Positions 47,026 through 54,472 of a stretch of DNA of 54,472 nucleotides are shown here, in pieces. Origin of the DNA: a virus; the IMG/VR virus record IMGVR_UViG_3300023503_000001, positions 1 to 54,472 of that record; one strand, written 5' to 3'. Numbering within the stretch: the first letter of the stretch is position 1; every line of letters begins with the position of its first letter. The position numbers and the translations under genes were made by a program. The notes under the pieces are model-generated. The model did not search any database, was not told the DNA's origin, and was given only the letters and a program-made list of their open reading frames with translations.

Positions 47026-47480
47026 AAGAGTCCGCTATCAGACTCCCCGTCAGAACCTCCATGAAGTTCATTGACGGGCAAGAACTTTTTAACTACATTT
47101 GAATCCTCGTATCCATCCTTACCTTTTTGGATACCTACAACAATACCAAAAGGCTCACCATGAAGCTGCGCTGTGTCTGTTAACTCATCAATTCCCAAAA
47201 TTGTACAGAGTCGTTTCAATTGGCCTTTACCAATTCTTACGGCCATTTCACTTGGATTAACGATATTAAAGTTATGCCAAAGCTTCTTGCCATTAAATTT
47301 ACCATCACCTCCATCATCCAATACTTCCATAGTGATTTTGATGTACTCACCAGTACCGGCGGAGGTCGGTTTTACGTCACTCTCTTTTACAACAACAATA
47401 CATTTAGAACCAGTGGGGATCAGTTCAAAACCAGCGTCTTCTTCATTCTCGGGCACAAAAGTATTATTCAGCAGAACCAT
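47022..47480 (-). CDS. DUF669-like ssDNA-binding protein, 152 aa
   Basis: The sequence from AGFELIPTGSKCIVVVKESD through GEYIKITMEVLDDGGDGKFN and KLWHNFNIVNP to RLCTILGIDELTDTA matches the DUF669 family of phage ssDNA-binding proteins. The acidic C-terminus (DGESDSGLF) resembles the partner-binding tail of SSBs. The start has GGAG nine bases upstream. It is encoded with the Sak4-like ATPase, with which it probably acts. Confidence 0.85.
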   Translation of the reverse strand: MVLLNNTFVPENEEDAGFELIPTGSKCIVVVKESDVKPTSAGTGEYIKITMEVLDDGGDGKFNGKKLWHNFNIVNPSEMAVRIGKGQLKRLCTILGIDELTDTAQLHGEPFGIVVGIQKGKDGYEDSNVVKKFLPVNELHGGSDGESDSGLF

Positions 47481-48165
47481 TATCGGTTTCTCCTTTCAGA
47501 TTAGCTTGGATTTTATCAAAGATAGCAGATAGATTTGGACGTTCTTTTGCAGATAGAATCCCAGATCGATCTTTAGCTTCATATTGAATATCGGGGAAAG
47601 TTTGAAGGTAACGATATTCTTTACCTTCATGTTTTCCGATACGCATTGCAAAGACCATATCAACAAGATATGGCATATTTGCAGGAAGAACTTTACCTGG
47701 AAAAGCAGGACCAAACATCTGTTTTCCAGTTAGTTCGTCTTCTATTCGAGTTTGTTTTGCAATAAATACTACATGCATAGGTAAACTTTTAAATTTTCTT
47801 ACGACAGCAACTAGATTTTCTGCCATATCACCATATGCACGGCGGGGATCACGTTCTTCTTTTTTTCTAGCAGCAAGAACAACTTCTGCTACTTCTGATA
47901 ATGAATCAAAATAAACTGTTTGGTAGTCATGGTCTCCTTTCGCTAATTCTTCATAAACTTTAGCGAGGTCATTAATTGAGCGTATTTCAACATAATCTAT
48001 GTTGAAATTTGCCAGTGAGAGCAAACCATCTTCCGCAGCGAGGACCAACGGTTTTGGTGCTGTACTAGCTAAAAAGGTCTTACCTACACCAGACTGTCCA
48101 TATATAACACAATTAATATATGGATTATTTAAGTAAGAACTTGTTTTTTTGATTGGTAATGCCAC
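47464..48165 (-). CDS. Sak4-like RecA-fold recombination ATPase, 233 aa
   Basis: Walker A is IYGQSGVGKTF, Walker B is TVYFDSLSEVAEVV, and the helices around DPRRAYGDMAENLVAVVRKF with VVFIAKQTR are typical of phage Sak4 single-strand annealing proteins. I chose GTG 48165 because GGAGG lies five bases upstream. The longer GTG start at 48192 has no such site. It acts with the DUF669 protein and Cas4-like nuclease in recombination. Confidence 0.88.
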   Translation of the reverse strand: MALPIKKTSSYLNNPYINCVIYGQSGVGKTFLASTAPKPLVLAAEDGLLSLANFNIDYVEIRSINDLAKVYEELAKGDHDYQTVYFDSLSEVAEVVLAARKKEERDPRRAYGDMAENLVAVVRKFKSLPMHVVFIAKQTRIEDELTGKQMFGPAFPGKVLPANMPYLVDMVFAMRIGKHEGKEYRYLQTFPDIQYEAKDRSGILSAKERPNLSAIFDKIQANLKGETDNGSAE

Positions 48166-48215
48166 AGGCACCTCCAGTTTCCCACCTCCCACCCGCCAAA
48201 AGGCTCAATTAAAAT

Positions 48216-48794
48216 TTACTGCCCGAGTTCTTGCTTAGCCCACTCCTTAGCCATGGGCATATAGGTATAGAAAGCGCCGCAGGTACTCGGAGCATAACCG
48301 AGTTCTTCACTCATTTTAGCCACAAATTCTTGCTTCTTCAGATCAGCATTGGCACGCATGAAGCGTACGACTTCCTCCATGGGAAGTTTAGCCGAAACGC
48401 CCACACCTTCGCCGATAAGACCAAGTTTTTTGGCTTGAGTCGAATAAGTAGATGCGGCGGATTTCTTGGTGTAGCCAAATTTATCAACCATGGCCTCAAT
48501 AATTTCAGCACGAGACTTTCCTGCATCTGCTTCTTGTTTAATGAATTCTCGTACCTCCTCGGACTTATGGCCTTTATGTGCAGTCAGACCTGCCTCCGAC
48601 TTCAGCTTACGGAAACGGGCAACCGCGCTCGAAAGCGTCAGATCATGCTCTTCATGGAGTTTCATGATGATGTCGTCATCTTCCATCCCTTCCTCTTTCC
48701 ATTGCAGAAAGAGTGGCAGCAGAGCATCTTGCTTCTTTGCTTCAGTAGCAACTTCATTAGTTTCAGTAACTTCTTGATTCATGTCTTCAGACAT
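48216..48794 (-). CDS. Three-module HTH-like protein, 192 aa
   Basis: After an acidic start (residues 1-25), three helical modules follow: LFLQWKEEGMEDDDIIMKLH, REFIKQEADAGKSRAEIIEA and VRFMRANADLKKQEFVAKMS, each ending with a GL- or AKE-type turn. The last (YMPMAKEWAKQE) matches the end of the paralogues at 8193 and 10339. The DNA is less AT-rich than its surroundings. AGGAG precedes the ATG and a consensus early promoter lies at 48860-48888. It is probably an abundant DNA-binding protein. Confidence 0.8.
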   Translation of the reverse strand: MSEDMNQEVTETNEVATEAKKQDALLPLFLQWKEEGMEDDDIIMKLHEEHDLTLSSAVARFRKLKSEAGLTAHKGHKSEEVREFIKQEADAGKSRAEIIEAMVDKFGYTKKSAASTYSTQAKKLGLIGEGVGVSAKLPMEEVVRFMRANADLKKQEFVAKMSEELGYAPSTCGAFYTYMPMAKEWAKQELGQ

Positions 48795-48859
48795 TTTTAT
48801 CTCCTAACGTTAAGTGAAATAAACCTACAGTTAATTTTATTTTTTTAACTGTAAGAATA

Positions 48860-48888
48860 ATTATAACAAGAAAAAGAAAAAAGTACAA
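48860..48888 (-). promoter_or_regulatory. Early promoter ahead of the recombination module
   Basis: Minus-strand TTGTAC (48888-48883), a 17-base spacer and TATAAT (48865-48860), preceded by AAAAAAGTTTGA. It is the only member of the family outside the small-gene region and would drive the genes from 48794 leftward. Confidence 0.85.
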
Positions 48889-48934
48889 TCAAACTTTTTT
48901 ATACTACCTATAAAATTATTTTATATGGTAAAAA

Positions 48935-51661
48935 TTAAAGACGACCTTGTGCTGTCAATCTTACAACATTTTTTAAAGGTCTGTTTGAAATTCTAATATC
49001 AACTTGCTTGAGTTTGACGAATTCAATAAAACCAAGATCAGACAGAGCAGCACATATAGCCATACCTTCTTTTGTTTGAACCGCGGTATCTTTAGACAAA
49101 TATCGCAGAACACCGGATAAAGGCATAAAATGTTCTTTTGCAAAAAGATTTAAATAAGCCTGCTCGAAAGGTGTATTACGTATAACTTTTTGCCACCTTG
49201 ATGGTTTAGCATCTGCTGCCTTAATTGCATCTAACATCGCTTGATGTTTTTCATCTAAGCCTTTATCTCTAGCGATAAGTGTCCAAATTCTATTTGCTCT
49301 TACTTCATATTGATAGTCTCCTAAGCTAATTGCAAGATCAATTAAATCTGGGGTAGTTACAGGTTGTGTTGCAAAAGGATCTTTTCCTGTTTGATGACAT
49401 TCCCATAGATGTTGCATAAAAGTTAAGACAGTAAGATAACGCTCACTGCTCATTGCAACGCGATCGATAAATGTTCTAAATTCAATATCTTCGGAATAGA
49501 ATTCTAATCTTTTTTCTTTATCCCAATCAACATGCTTTTGTCGATTTGGGCCATTTTTATTTGGATCTACCCAATTTTCATCGTAATGAATCGGAACGTT
49601 TCGTGATATTTCATCAAAAGGGCCTTTTGATGTACTCGTTACATGTGCACTACAAACTGTTAAAACATATTTAATAAAGTCTAATGTTTCAAGTGAAAAA
49701 TTATAATCTCTAGTTACTTCTGCATCCAAAAAAGACACAATTTCATTACTTTCTGGTTTATCTGGAATGTAGTAATCAAATCGACCAATTACACCTTTAT
49801 ATAAAAGGCGAGGATTCATATAACGTTTAATTGACGCAGGTTGAGTTGCAAATAATAAATTATAACTTTCAAATAATGGCGCATCTAAATTTTCTTTTTC
49901 TTTTCCTGCCTTTGTCACAGGTGGGATAGGAATACCATCTTGTATGTTAATTACTACTTCAGCTAGATTTGATACTGAAGTATTTTCATCACTCATTTTT
50001 GCTATAATTGAAGTACATTCTGTGTTACGCCAAATAGCCCCATATTTATGATGATTACTAGTCGCCCATTTATGAAAAGCACTTAAGCTCGTTATTTCAG
50101 CATTACCAGAAATTAATGAATACACAATTTCTAACGATCTAATATCAGCTGATGCTAGATAGCCTCCTTGAAGTAAGTGATGTGCTAAAGCCCTTATAGG
50201 ACCTGAAATATTCAGGTCTTTACCTCCAGCTGATCTAGCTAACATTAAATGACAACCATTAGGTTTTCTTGTTTTTAATACTGGCATTACTGGTATATTT
50301 TGGCTTAGTAATGCAAATAATGAAATTATTGTTGCAAAATTAAATGACCTAATTGGGTTAGGTGACATTGACGTAAAATCTTCCATTAACAATGTTAATG
50401 GTTCACAACCTTTAGTTAAGGTTGGAAAATCTACAATCCAATCAGCGTCATGAATTGTTACATCATTATTTATTCTAATATTAGTGCTTTCAACTTTTGT
50501 TGCGAGAGCTAATTCATCAATTTTATGAGATACAGCTGCTTTAGCACTTCGTTTTATGTCGTTAAATCTTTTTTGCCACCTATTATCTCTATTAGATTCT
50601 GGTACCCTACACATTAAACTTTGTACAATATCTGTGACATACTTCGTATCTTGTACAAAATTTGCAAAATGCATACATAAAGCATGTAAATTTTGATGAT
50701 AATTTTCTGATGTAATTACTTCTTCCATTGCTTTGACTGGATCAAAGATGGAAATTAAATCTGATTCAACTTCCTCATTTAAAGAATGATCTTCTGTTAA
50801 ATTTTCACCAAAAGCATTTAATATTTCTTCCCAATCGTAGCGTTTTACCTTATCACAAAGGTCAGGTGTAAACGCATAAATTTCTTTCCCTCCTGCTTCC
50901 AATGAATATTTTATGAAATCTTCTGAAGGAACTGCTTCTATTGAAGTAAAATCTTCTCCTGTAAGGTGAACTATTCTTGTTGCAAATCGTGCTTTTTTCT
51001 TATGCCAAAATCCTGGAACCCTTAAAGCTCTGTTTCGGCCATTTGCACCAGGATCTGACCCATAAATTTTTGTCATAACTTGAACTTGGATTTTTTCCCA
51101 AGTTTCAAGATCTTCAGAATATGTTAGCCAATAATAATGATATTTTAACCTTGACGTTTCAACTACAAACGAATAAGGTAAAGGAAATTCTGACGGGGCT
51201 CTTGGTCCTTTACTCTGCTTTTCATCATCTTCTATCCAAATGGCCCTCGCAGCTATTACATTATCTTTTGTGCGCCGTGACCCCTCTATTTCATTAATCG
51301 CAACATAAATTCCGCAAGCTTTTGCATTTAAGAAAAATAAATGACTTTTATGCTCAAAAATAGAGCCGTAAAAGGAGCGCGCGCAGTAATCATTATGCAC
51401 CCATTCCTCATCTATTTTATCTCCTTGATCATCATTTGTTTGCCAATGAAACTTAACAGATGATTCTTCGACAAAAAATGACTCTGGCTTAGTCCCTGCT
51501 AAGGTATGAGTGGCGACAGCACTACTTATTTCTTCTGCGTATTCTTGAGATAATAATCCCAAAAATAATTCTATATGTTCTAGATAAGGCTGTGTTTTAG
51601 TATATAATTGACGCTTATTAAAAAGCTCTTTTGCTTGTTTAAAATCATTTTCTATAGTCAT
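48935..51661 (-). CDS. Primase-helicase, RepB/AEP-type start, 908 aa
   Basis: The N-terminal third matches RepB-like archaeo-eukaryotic primases (GIYVAINEIEGSRRTKDNVI with AARAIWIEDDE; YSFVVETSRLKYHYYWLTYS; NRALRVPGFWHKKK). The middle is a DUF3987-like ATPase (KPNGCHLMLARSAGGKDLNI; IIAKMSDENTSVSNLAEVVI; NLLFATQPASIKRYMNPRLL). The Walker A is degenerate (SAGGKD in place of GKS/T), as in several phage primase-helicases. It primes and unwinds at the fork. Its ATG overlaps the TGA of the upstream small gene. Confidence 0.85.
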   Translation of the reverse strand: MTIENDFKQAKELFNKRQLYTKTQPYLEHIELFLGLLSQEYAEEISSAVATHTLAGTKPESFFVEESSVKFHWQTNDDQGDKIDEEWVHNDYCARSFYGSIFEHKSHLFFLNAKACGIYVAINEIEGSRRTKDNVIAARAIWIEDDEKQSKGPRAPSEFPLPYSFVVETSRLKYHYYWLTYSEDLETWEKIQVQVMTKIYGSDPGANGRNRALRVPGFWHKKKARFATRIVHLTGEDFTSIEAVPSEDFIKYSLEAGGKEIYAFTPDLCDKVKRYDWEEILNAFGENLTEDHSLNEEVESDLISIFDPVKAMEEVITSENYHQNLHALCMHFANFVQDTKYVTDIVQSLMCRVPESNRDNRWQKRFNDIKRSAKAAVSHKIDELALATKVESTNIRINNDVTIHDADWIVDFPTLTKGCEPLTLLMEDFTSMSPNPIRSFNFATIISLFALLSQNIPVMPVLKTRKPNGCHLMLARSAGGKDLNISGPIRALAHHLLQGGYLASADIRSLEIVYSLISGNAEITSLSAFHKWATSNHHKYGAIWRNTECTSIIAKMSDENTSVSNLAEVVINIQDGIPIPPVTKAGKEKENLDAPLFESYNLLFATQPASIKRYMNPRLLYKGVIGRFDYYIPDKPESNEIVSFLDAEVTRDYNFSLETLDFIKYVLTVCSAHVTSTSKGPFDEISRNVPIHYDENWVDPNKNGPNRQKHVDWDKEKRLEFYSEDIEFRTFIDRVAMSSERYLTVLTFMQHLWECHQTGKDPFATQPVTTPDLIDLAISLGDYQYEVRANRIWTLIARDKGLDEKHQAMLDAIKAADAKPSRWQKVIRNTPFEQAYLNLFAKEHFMPLSGVLRYLSKDTAVQTKEGMAICAALSDLGFIEFVKLKQVDIRISNRPLKNVVRLTAQGRL

Positions 51662-51813
51662 TTATCTTCTACATTAAATTTTATACAATCTTTTTTTATT
51701 TTTTCAATTAATTCTGTAAAAAATGACCGATTCACAATTATTATACTAGAAGTTTTTCCTTCTAATAATTGTTTTATTAATTGAATAGAAGATAATTGCT
51801 TGTTTGTTTTCAT
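51658..51813 (-). CDS. Small basic protein, 51 aa
   Basis: A frame from ATG 51813 to TGA 51660-51658 fills the space between two genes exactly: it begins two bases after the upstream stop and overlaps the primase start (ATGA). The product starts MKTNKQLSSIQLIKQLLEGK, has a hydrophobic strand (TSSIIIVN) and ends with a Lys-rich helix. No family is recognised. Confidence 0.65.
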   Translation of the reverse strand: MKTNKQLSSIQLIKQLLEGKTSSIIIVNRSFFTELIEKIKKDCIKFNVEDK

Positions 51814-51815
51814 GG

Positions 51816-52088
51816 TTAATGTTGCTGATCTTTAACATAAGGAATATTTATTAATGGGTCAGGATCAGAAAAAGCTGAAATTATTTGATTAAATTTATCA
51901 TCTAAGACTAGATTTAAATTCCAATTATCATCTGCTGCAATGGTTCCTGGAAAAGGCATTGAAATAATGCTTTCGCCTAAAAACCTAACGCCGTATTCAT
52001 GAACAGCATATAATCGCGATTTAAAATTTTCGTCTACAGGAATAAATACTGTTTTTGATTTTGGGCAGAAAAATGCAGCTGATTCCAT
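51816..52088 (-). CDS. Hypothetical protein, 90 aa
   Basis: A compact alpha/beta protein (MESAAFFCPKSKTVFIPVDE; RLYAVHEYGVRFLGESIISM) with an acidic C-terminus. It shares one base with the upstream stop (TAATG). No family is recognised. It is operonic with the primase. Confidence 0.65.
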   Translation of the reverse strand: MESAAFFCPKSKTVFIPVDENFKSRLYAVHEYGVRFLGESIISMPFPGTIAADDNWNLNLVLDDKFNQIISAFSDPDPLINIPYVKDQQH

Positions 52089-52405
52089 TAATTTACTCCA
52101 ATTAACTTTAATAAGTTATAAATACCGCGTCCTTTAATAGGAGTGTGTCTAACTTTATATAACCCTGTAGAAGGCCAAAAATCAATAATAACTATTGATT
52201 CAGTTTCCTTAAATATATTCGTGTAATAATTATAAATTAATCCATTTGAATTATCACACGATAATACTAAATGGAAACCATTATTATGACTTGAAAATGA
52301 TATACCCTTTTCAACCAAAAGGTTTGTAGAAAATTCTTTATTCTTACGTCGCTTATATTTAGATGCTTCTTTCATGGCTTTAAAATCTTTAACTTTATGC
52401 TCCAT
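52088..52405 (-). CDS. Conserved phage hypothetical protein, 105 aa
   Basis: A basic N-terminal helix (KDFKAMKEASKYKRRKNK) precedes a beta-rich domain whose motifs VIIDFWPSTGLYKVRHTP and KGRGIYNLLKLI recall small conserved proteins of many tailed phages. I know of no established function. The start overlaps the end of the zinc-knuckle gene by 11 bases. Confidence 0.7.
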   Translation of the reverse strand: MEHKVKDFKAMKEASKYKRRKNKEFSTNLLVEKGISFSSHNNGFHLVLSCDNSNGLIYNYYTNIFKETESIVIIDFWPSTGLYKVRHTPIKGRGIYNLLKLIGVN

Positions 52406-52820
52406 ATCGCTGCCTCATTTTTCTAGCTTTCTCACGACAACTACCACTGCAATAAAGTTTATTTGCTACATCTTTTAAAAAAGTATTATTACAATTAATA
52501 TAAGCACATTCAACTACTTCTGGCACAAAGTTAGAATCAATATTCATGCCGGGAGATGCTTTTGCTAACAACGCCGCTGCTCTTCTTAAATTTTCAAAGG
52601 TTCGAAATTTTTCAAGGCGTAAATCATTTAATTCACGTTCATATTCTTTTAAGATGTTTAAAAGTTCATCTAATGTACTTTCTTCTTCTACTTCTAATAC
52701 TGATTCAACATAATCTTTGAATGTATCAGATTTAACCCAATCAGCTAGTTGGTCTAAAGCTGTGACTTCTTCTACCATAGATAGAATTAAAAATTTAACT
52801 TGTTCTAAAGTTATTTTCAT
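52395..52820 (-). CDS. Helical protein with C-terminal zinc knuckle, 141 aa
   Basis: I chose the Met at 52820 (MKITLEQVKFLILSMVEEVT), which overlaps the stop of the upstream gene, over the longer in-frame start at 52862. A helical coiled domain (ESTLDELLNILKEYERELND) leads to CAYINCNNTF and LYCSGSCREKARKMRQ. This C-x4-C...C-x3-C pattern resembles CGNR-like or HNH-adjacent zinc knuckles. DNA or RNA binding is plausible. Confidence 0.65.
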   Translation of the reverse strand: MKITLEQVKFLILSMVEEVTALDQLADWVKSDTFKDYVESVLEVEEESTLDELLNILKEYERELNDLRLEKFRTFENLRRAAALLAKASPGMNIDSNFVPEVVECAYINCNNTFLKDVANKLYCSGSCREKARKMRQRYGA

Positions 52821-53251
52821 AGCGGAAAATTGTCTCCATAGCTTGAATCGACAATTAGCCATAGATATTCCATGGCATTATAAACTTGAGTCATTGACTC
52901 AATGCCGAAGGGATAGTCTAGTGGATCATAAATAATGGGTTTATTTTGGCGATAATCTATTACAATACTATGATATTGATTTTCAATAGATTTAACTATT
53001 ACAAAATAAACTCCTAAAACATCAAAATCCTGAAGTCTTTGTGGAAAAACTCCTCGCTCTGTAAGCATTAGCAATGCATTTTGTATTGTCTCAGGCCTAC
53101 GACAACTAAAAGTTTCGTCATTAAAAATTGTTTTTAATGATGCTTCAATGCAACCATTTGGTTGCGCTGAATATCTTTTCAGCTTAAGTGGTAGTACTAT
53201 TCGAGTAGATGTTTGAGATCCAAAGTCTAGAAATAGTTGATTTGAGTTCAA
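52817..53251 (-). CDS. Papain-like cysteine peptidase fold (inferred), 144 aa
   Basis: The order of a helix starting AQPNGCIEASLKTIF, a strand starting YHSIVIDY and IIYDPLDYPFG matches the Cys, His and Asp of C39/papain-like folds. No other family fits. The start at 53251 is a TTG in a poor context. It is tightly packed with both neighbours. If active it could process a phage or host protein. Confidence 0.45.
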   Translation of the reverse strand: MNSNQLFLDFGSQTSTRIVLPLKLKRYSAQPNGCIEASLKTIFNDETFSCRRPETIQNALLMLTERGVFPQRLQDFDVLGVYFVIVKSIENQYHSIVIDYRQNKPIIYDPLDYPFGIESMTQVYNAMEYLWLIVDSSYGDNFPL

Positions 53252-53372
53252 TTCCTTTCACCTTTTTATTTTTTATGAATTTAGTGGGTACGTATTTAGG
53301 CTCTTTACCGTATAATTCTTTATATTTTTGCCTATAATCGTCGCCAAGTAAATAACTATCATATTCAAACAT
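53184..53372 (-). CDS. Hypothetical basic protein, 62 aa
   Basis: The first 45 residues (MFEYDSYLLGDDYRQKYKEL with KEPKYVPTKFIKNKKV) look like a real small basic protein. The last third overlaps the next gene by 68 bases in another frame and is less credible. The ribosome site is weak. No family is recognised. Confidence 0.5.
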   Translation of the reverse strand: MFEYDSYLLGDDYRQKYKELYGKEPKYVPTKFIKNKKVKGIELKSTISRLWISNIYSNSTTT

Positions 53373-53404
53373 TTATTTTAACCTAATAATATTCTTTTGT
53401 AAAA

Positions 53405-53557
53405 TCAATCTTTTTTATGCCTACATAAGCAATTTTTATTAACTTTAATAGTCAACAATGTATTATAAATTAAGCAACTAGATGGTTTACAATCACCTCC
53501 TTTTTTACATTTTGATTTAAGATTAAATTTACACTCTAAATATAACGGCGTAACCAC
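53405..53557 (-). CDS. Small Cys-rich protein, 50 aa
   Basis: GTG at 53557 lies two bases after the stop of the preceding frame, with AAAAGGAC about nine bases upstream. The product (VVTPLYLECKFNLKSKCKKG, then GDCKPSSCLIYN and CLCRHKKD) has at least six Cys residues in a knuckle pattern. GGDCKPSSCLIY resembles the end of the 123-residue protein at 3336-3707. Confidence 0.55.
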   Translation of the reverse strand: MVTPLYLECKFNLKSKCKKGGDCKPSSCLIYNTLLTIKVNKNCLCRHKKD

Positions 53558-53558
53558 T

Positions 53559-53727
53559 CTATTTTTGTCCTTTTGGAGCCTTTCTATATTGACGCATAAA
53601 ACGATAATGATTTCTTCTTTTTGTATAATTTTTTATACCAAAAGAATTTTTGAATCTTGGCCACCTATATTTTTTTTGGTGTAAGCCACCTAGGAAGAGG
53701 TCCAAATGTTTCGTCTAACCAGTCCAT
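53559..53727 (-). pseudogene. Small basic protein gene split at an A8 run
   Basis: ATG 53727, directly after the upstream stop, starts MDWLDETFGPLPRWLTPKK and meets TAG at 53667-53665 after a run of eight A (53677-53670). Removing one A gives a coherent continuation KYRWPRFKNSFGIKNYTKRR to TAG at 53561-53559, two bases before the next gene. So the gene is either frameshifted, read by slippage on the A run, or affected by a homopolymer error. The full product would be about 55 residues and very basic. Confidence 0.55.
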
Positions 53728-53728
53728 A

Positions 53729-54055
53729 TTAGTTATTCATTAAGGCTTTTTCAAGTTCAGTTAAATCTTGATTTGATAATCCTTCATTTTCCTTATTATC
53801 TTCTAAAATATTTGCTACTAAAGTAGCATATCCTGCTATATCGTTCCAATGATCGATATGGTTAGGATCCCCTGCTATTATTCTTGCCATTTTATGGCAA
53901 ATCATTTCCAATGATTCTTTTTGAGCAGCTGTTAATATTGTCTCTATTTCATCCTGGCAAAAAAGGCAATTTTTCAATTTTTGTGAAATTCTAGAATGAA
54001 TCTCAAAATCACCATGTTGACATTTTCTTTCTTTTAAAAGATTCTCTAAAGACAT
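53729..54055 (-). CDS. DUF6378-like phage protein, 108 aa
   Basis: It has the motif KCQHGDFEIHSRISQKL followed by a helical region and KMARIIAGDPNHIDHWNDIA with GYATLVANIL, which I associate with the DUF6378 family of phage proteins of unknown role. The charged helices and conserved Asp, His and Glu hint at a metal-binding or NTP pyrophosphatase-like domain. AGGAG precedes the ATG, which overlaps the upstream gene end by one base. Confidence 0.8.
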   Translation of the reverse strand: MSLENLLKERKCQHGDFEIHSRISQKLKNCLFCQDEIETILTAAQKESLEMICHKMARIIAGDPNHIDHWNDIAGYATLVANILEDNKENEGLSNQDLTELEKALMNN

Positions 54056-54378
54056 TACCTTCTCCTAATATCTCTAAGATATTTATAAAATGTATCCGAA
54101 CTTTCTAAAGAATGAATAATAAAATTATGAATGATATCTGCGTGACGTTCAATTACCTCCCTATAATAATTAATCTGGTTTACGGTTAAACCATTATTTA
54201 AAGCTACATCTATATCATAATTAGAAATACAAATATAATCAATGAAATTTTCTTCATTGAAGATATTTGGTGGCTCGAAGGTATAATCCGCTGTAACTAT
54301 AACTTCGTGTAAAGCAAATCCAACTACAGATGAAATAAATTGAACATAAACTTTTTTATCAGAACATGCCTTAAACAT
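54055..54378 (-). CDS. Hypothetical protein, 107 aa
   Basis: An alpha/beta protein (DKKVYVQFISSVVGFALHEV; NYDIDVALNNGLTVNQINYY; IERHADIIHNFIIHSLESSD). Its first codons lie in the terminal repeat and recur at 1-84 with a stop mutation. The upstream gene in the circle is the membrane micro-protein at 86-220. No family is recognised. Confidence 0.75.
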   Translation of the reverse strand: MFKACSDKKVYVQFISSVVGFALHEVIVTADYTFEPPNIFNEENFIDYICISNYDIDVALNNGLTVNQINYYREVIERHADIIHNFIIHSLESSDTFYKYLRDIRRR

Positions 54379-54472
54379 TTTAATTGCTCCACATTACTGA
54401 AATTATAGTTCCAAATATAAATCCAGCTATAAACATAGATAGATTCGTAAAAATAAGATCTATTTTTGATTC
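54295..54472. repeat. Terminal direct repeat, right copy
   Basis: Copy of 1-178 with A at 54346 where the left copy has T at 52. The right copy keeps the 107-residue gene open. Confidence 0.95.

Noticed and set aside
48231-48848. Rightward frames opposite the three-module HTH-like gene
   Set aside because: Antisense shadows. The leftward gene has a promoter, ribosome site and paralogues.
1-54472. CRISPR array or insertion sequence
   Set aside because: No regularly spaced direct repeats of CRISPR type and no transposase or terminal inverted repeats with target duplications were seen.

Overview
The window is one essentially complete genome of a tailed, siphovirus-type bacteriophage, assembled as a circle and cut so that its first 178 bases recur at the end (54295-54472) with one mismatch. 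It is AT-rich, encodes no recognisable integrase or lysogeny module, and reads as a lytic phage that relies on host RNA polymerase (many sigma70-like promoters, no phage polymerase). The tail tip set (DUF2460, DUF2163, NlpC/P60 and a GTA-type giant tip protein) resembles the tail modules of alphaproteobacterial gene transfer agents. Together with a tmRNA of the circularly permuted two-piece kind, this points weakly to an alphaproteobacterial host. That host assignment is inference.

Layout. A rightward late arm (11417-36765) carries terminase, portal, scaffold, capsid, a receptor-binding-like protein, head-tail connectors, tail terminator and tube, frameshifted tail chaperones, a 1407-residue tape measure, the tail tip and the lysis genes, ending at a strong terminator (36780-36805). 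Everything else is leftward. From 54378 down to 36718 runs a tightly overlapped replication, recombination and nucleotide module: primase-helicase, Sak4-like ATPase, DUF669 protein, Cas4-like nuclease, SF2 helicase, an all-alpha NTP pyrophosphatase, a thymidylate synthase homologue with a substrate-switching Asn to Asp change, dCMP deaminase, a clamp-like protein, family A DNA polymerase, RuvC-like resolvase and ATP-dependent ligase. From 10689 down to 1, continuing through the circular junction, lie many small early genes, four tRNAs, the tmRNA, a separate structured RNA, and repeated near-identical promoters.

The divergent switch region (10690-11416) holds a structured leader, a G-depleted CA-rich tract, a cluster of TTCGC/GCGAA inverted repeats and the late promoter. 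The same inverted repeat (TTCGCA-N2/3-TGCGAA) clusters at 5478-6768 and recurs singly at three distant sites, suggesting a genome-wide protein-binding site.

The four tRNAs read AGA, AUA, ACA and UUA, the A-ending codons an AT-rich genome would favour. The most unusual elements are the two-piece tmRNA (921-1150), a roughly 170-nt structured RNA closed by a 24-bp stem (4123-4293), and the thymidylate synthase homologue that may act on dCMP. A GC-rich block (about 960-3160) with micro-membrane proteins looks imported. Several genes there or nearby are visibly broken by point changes.
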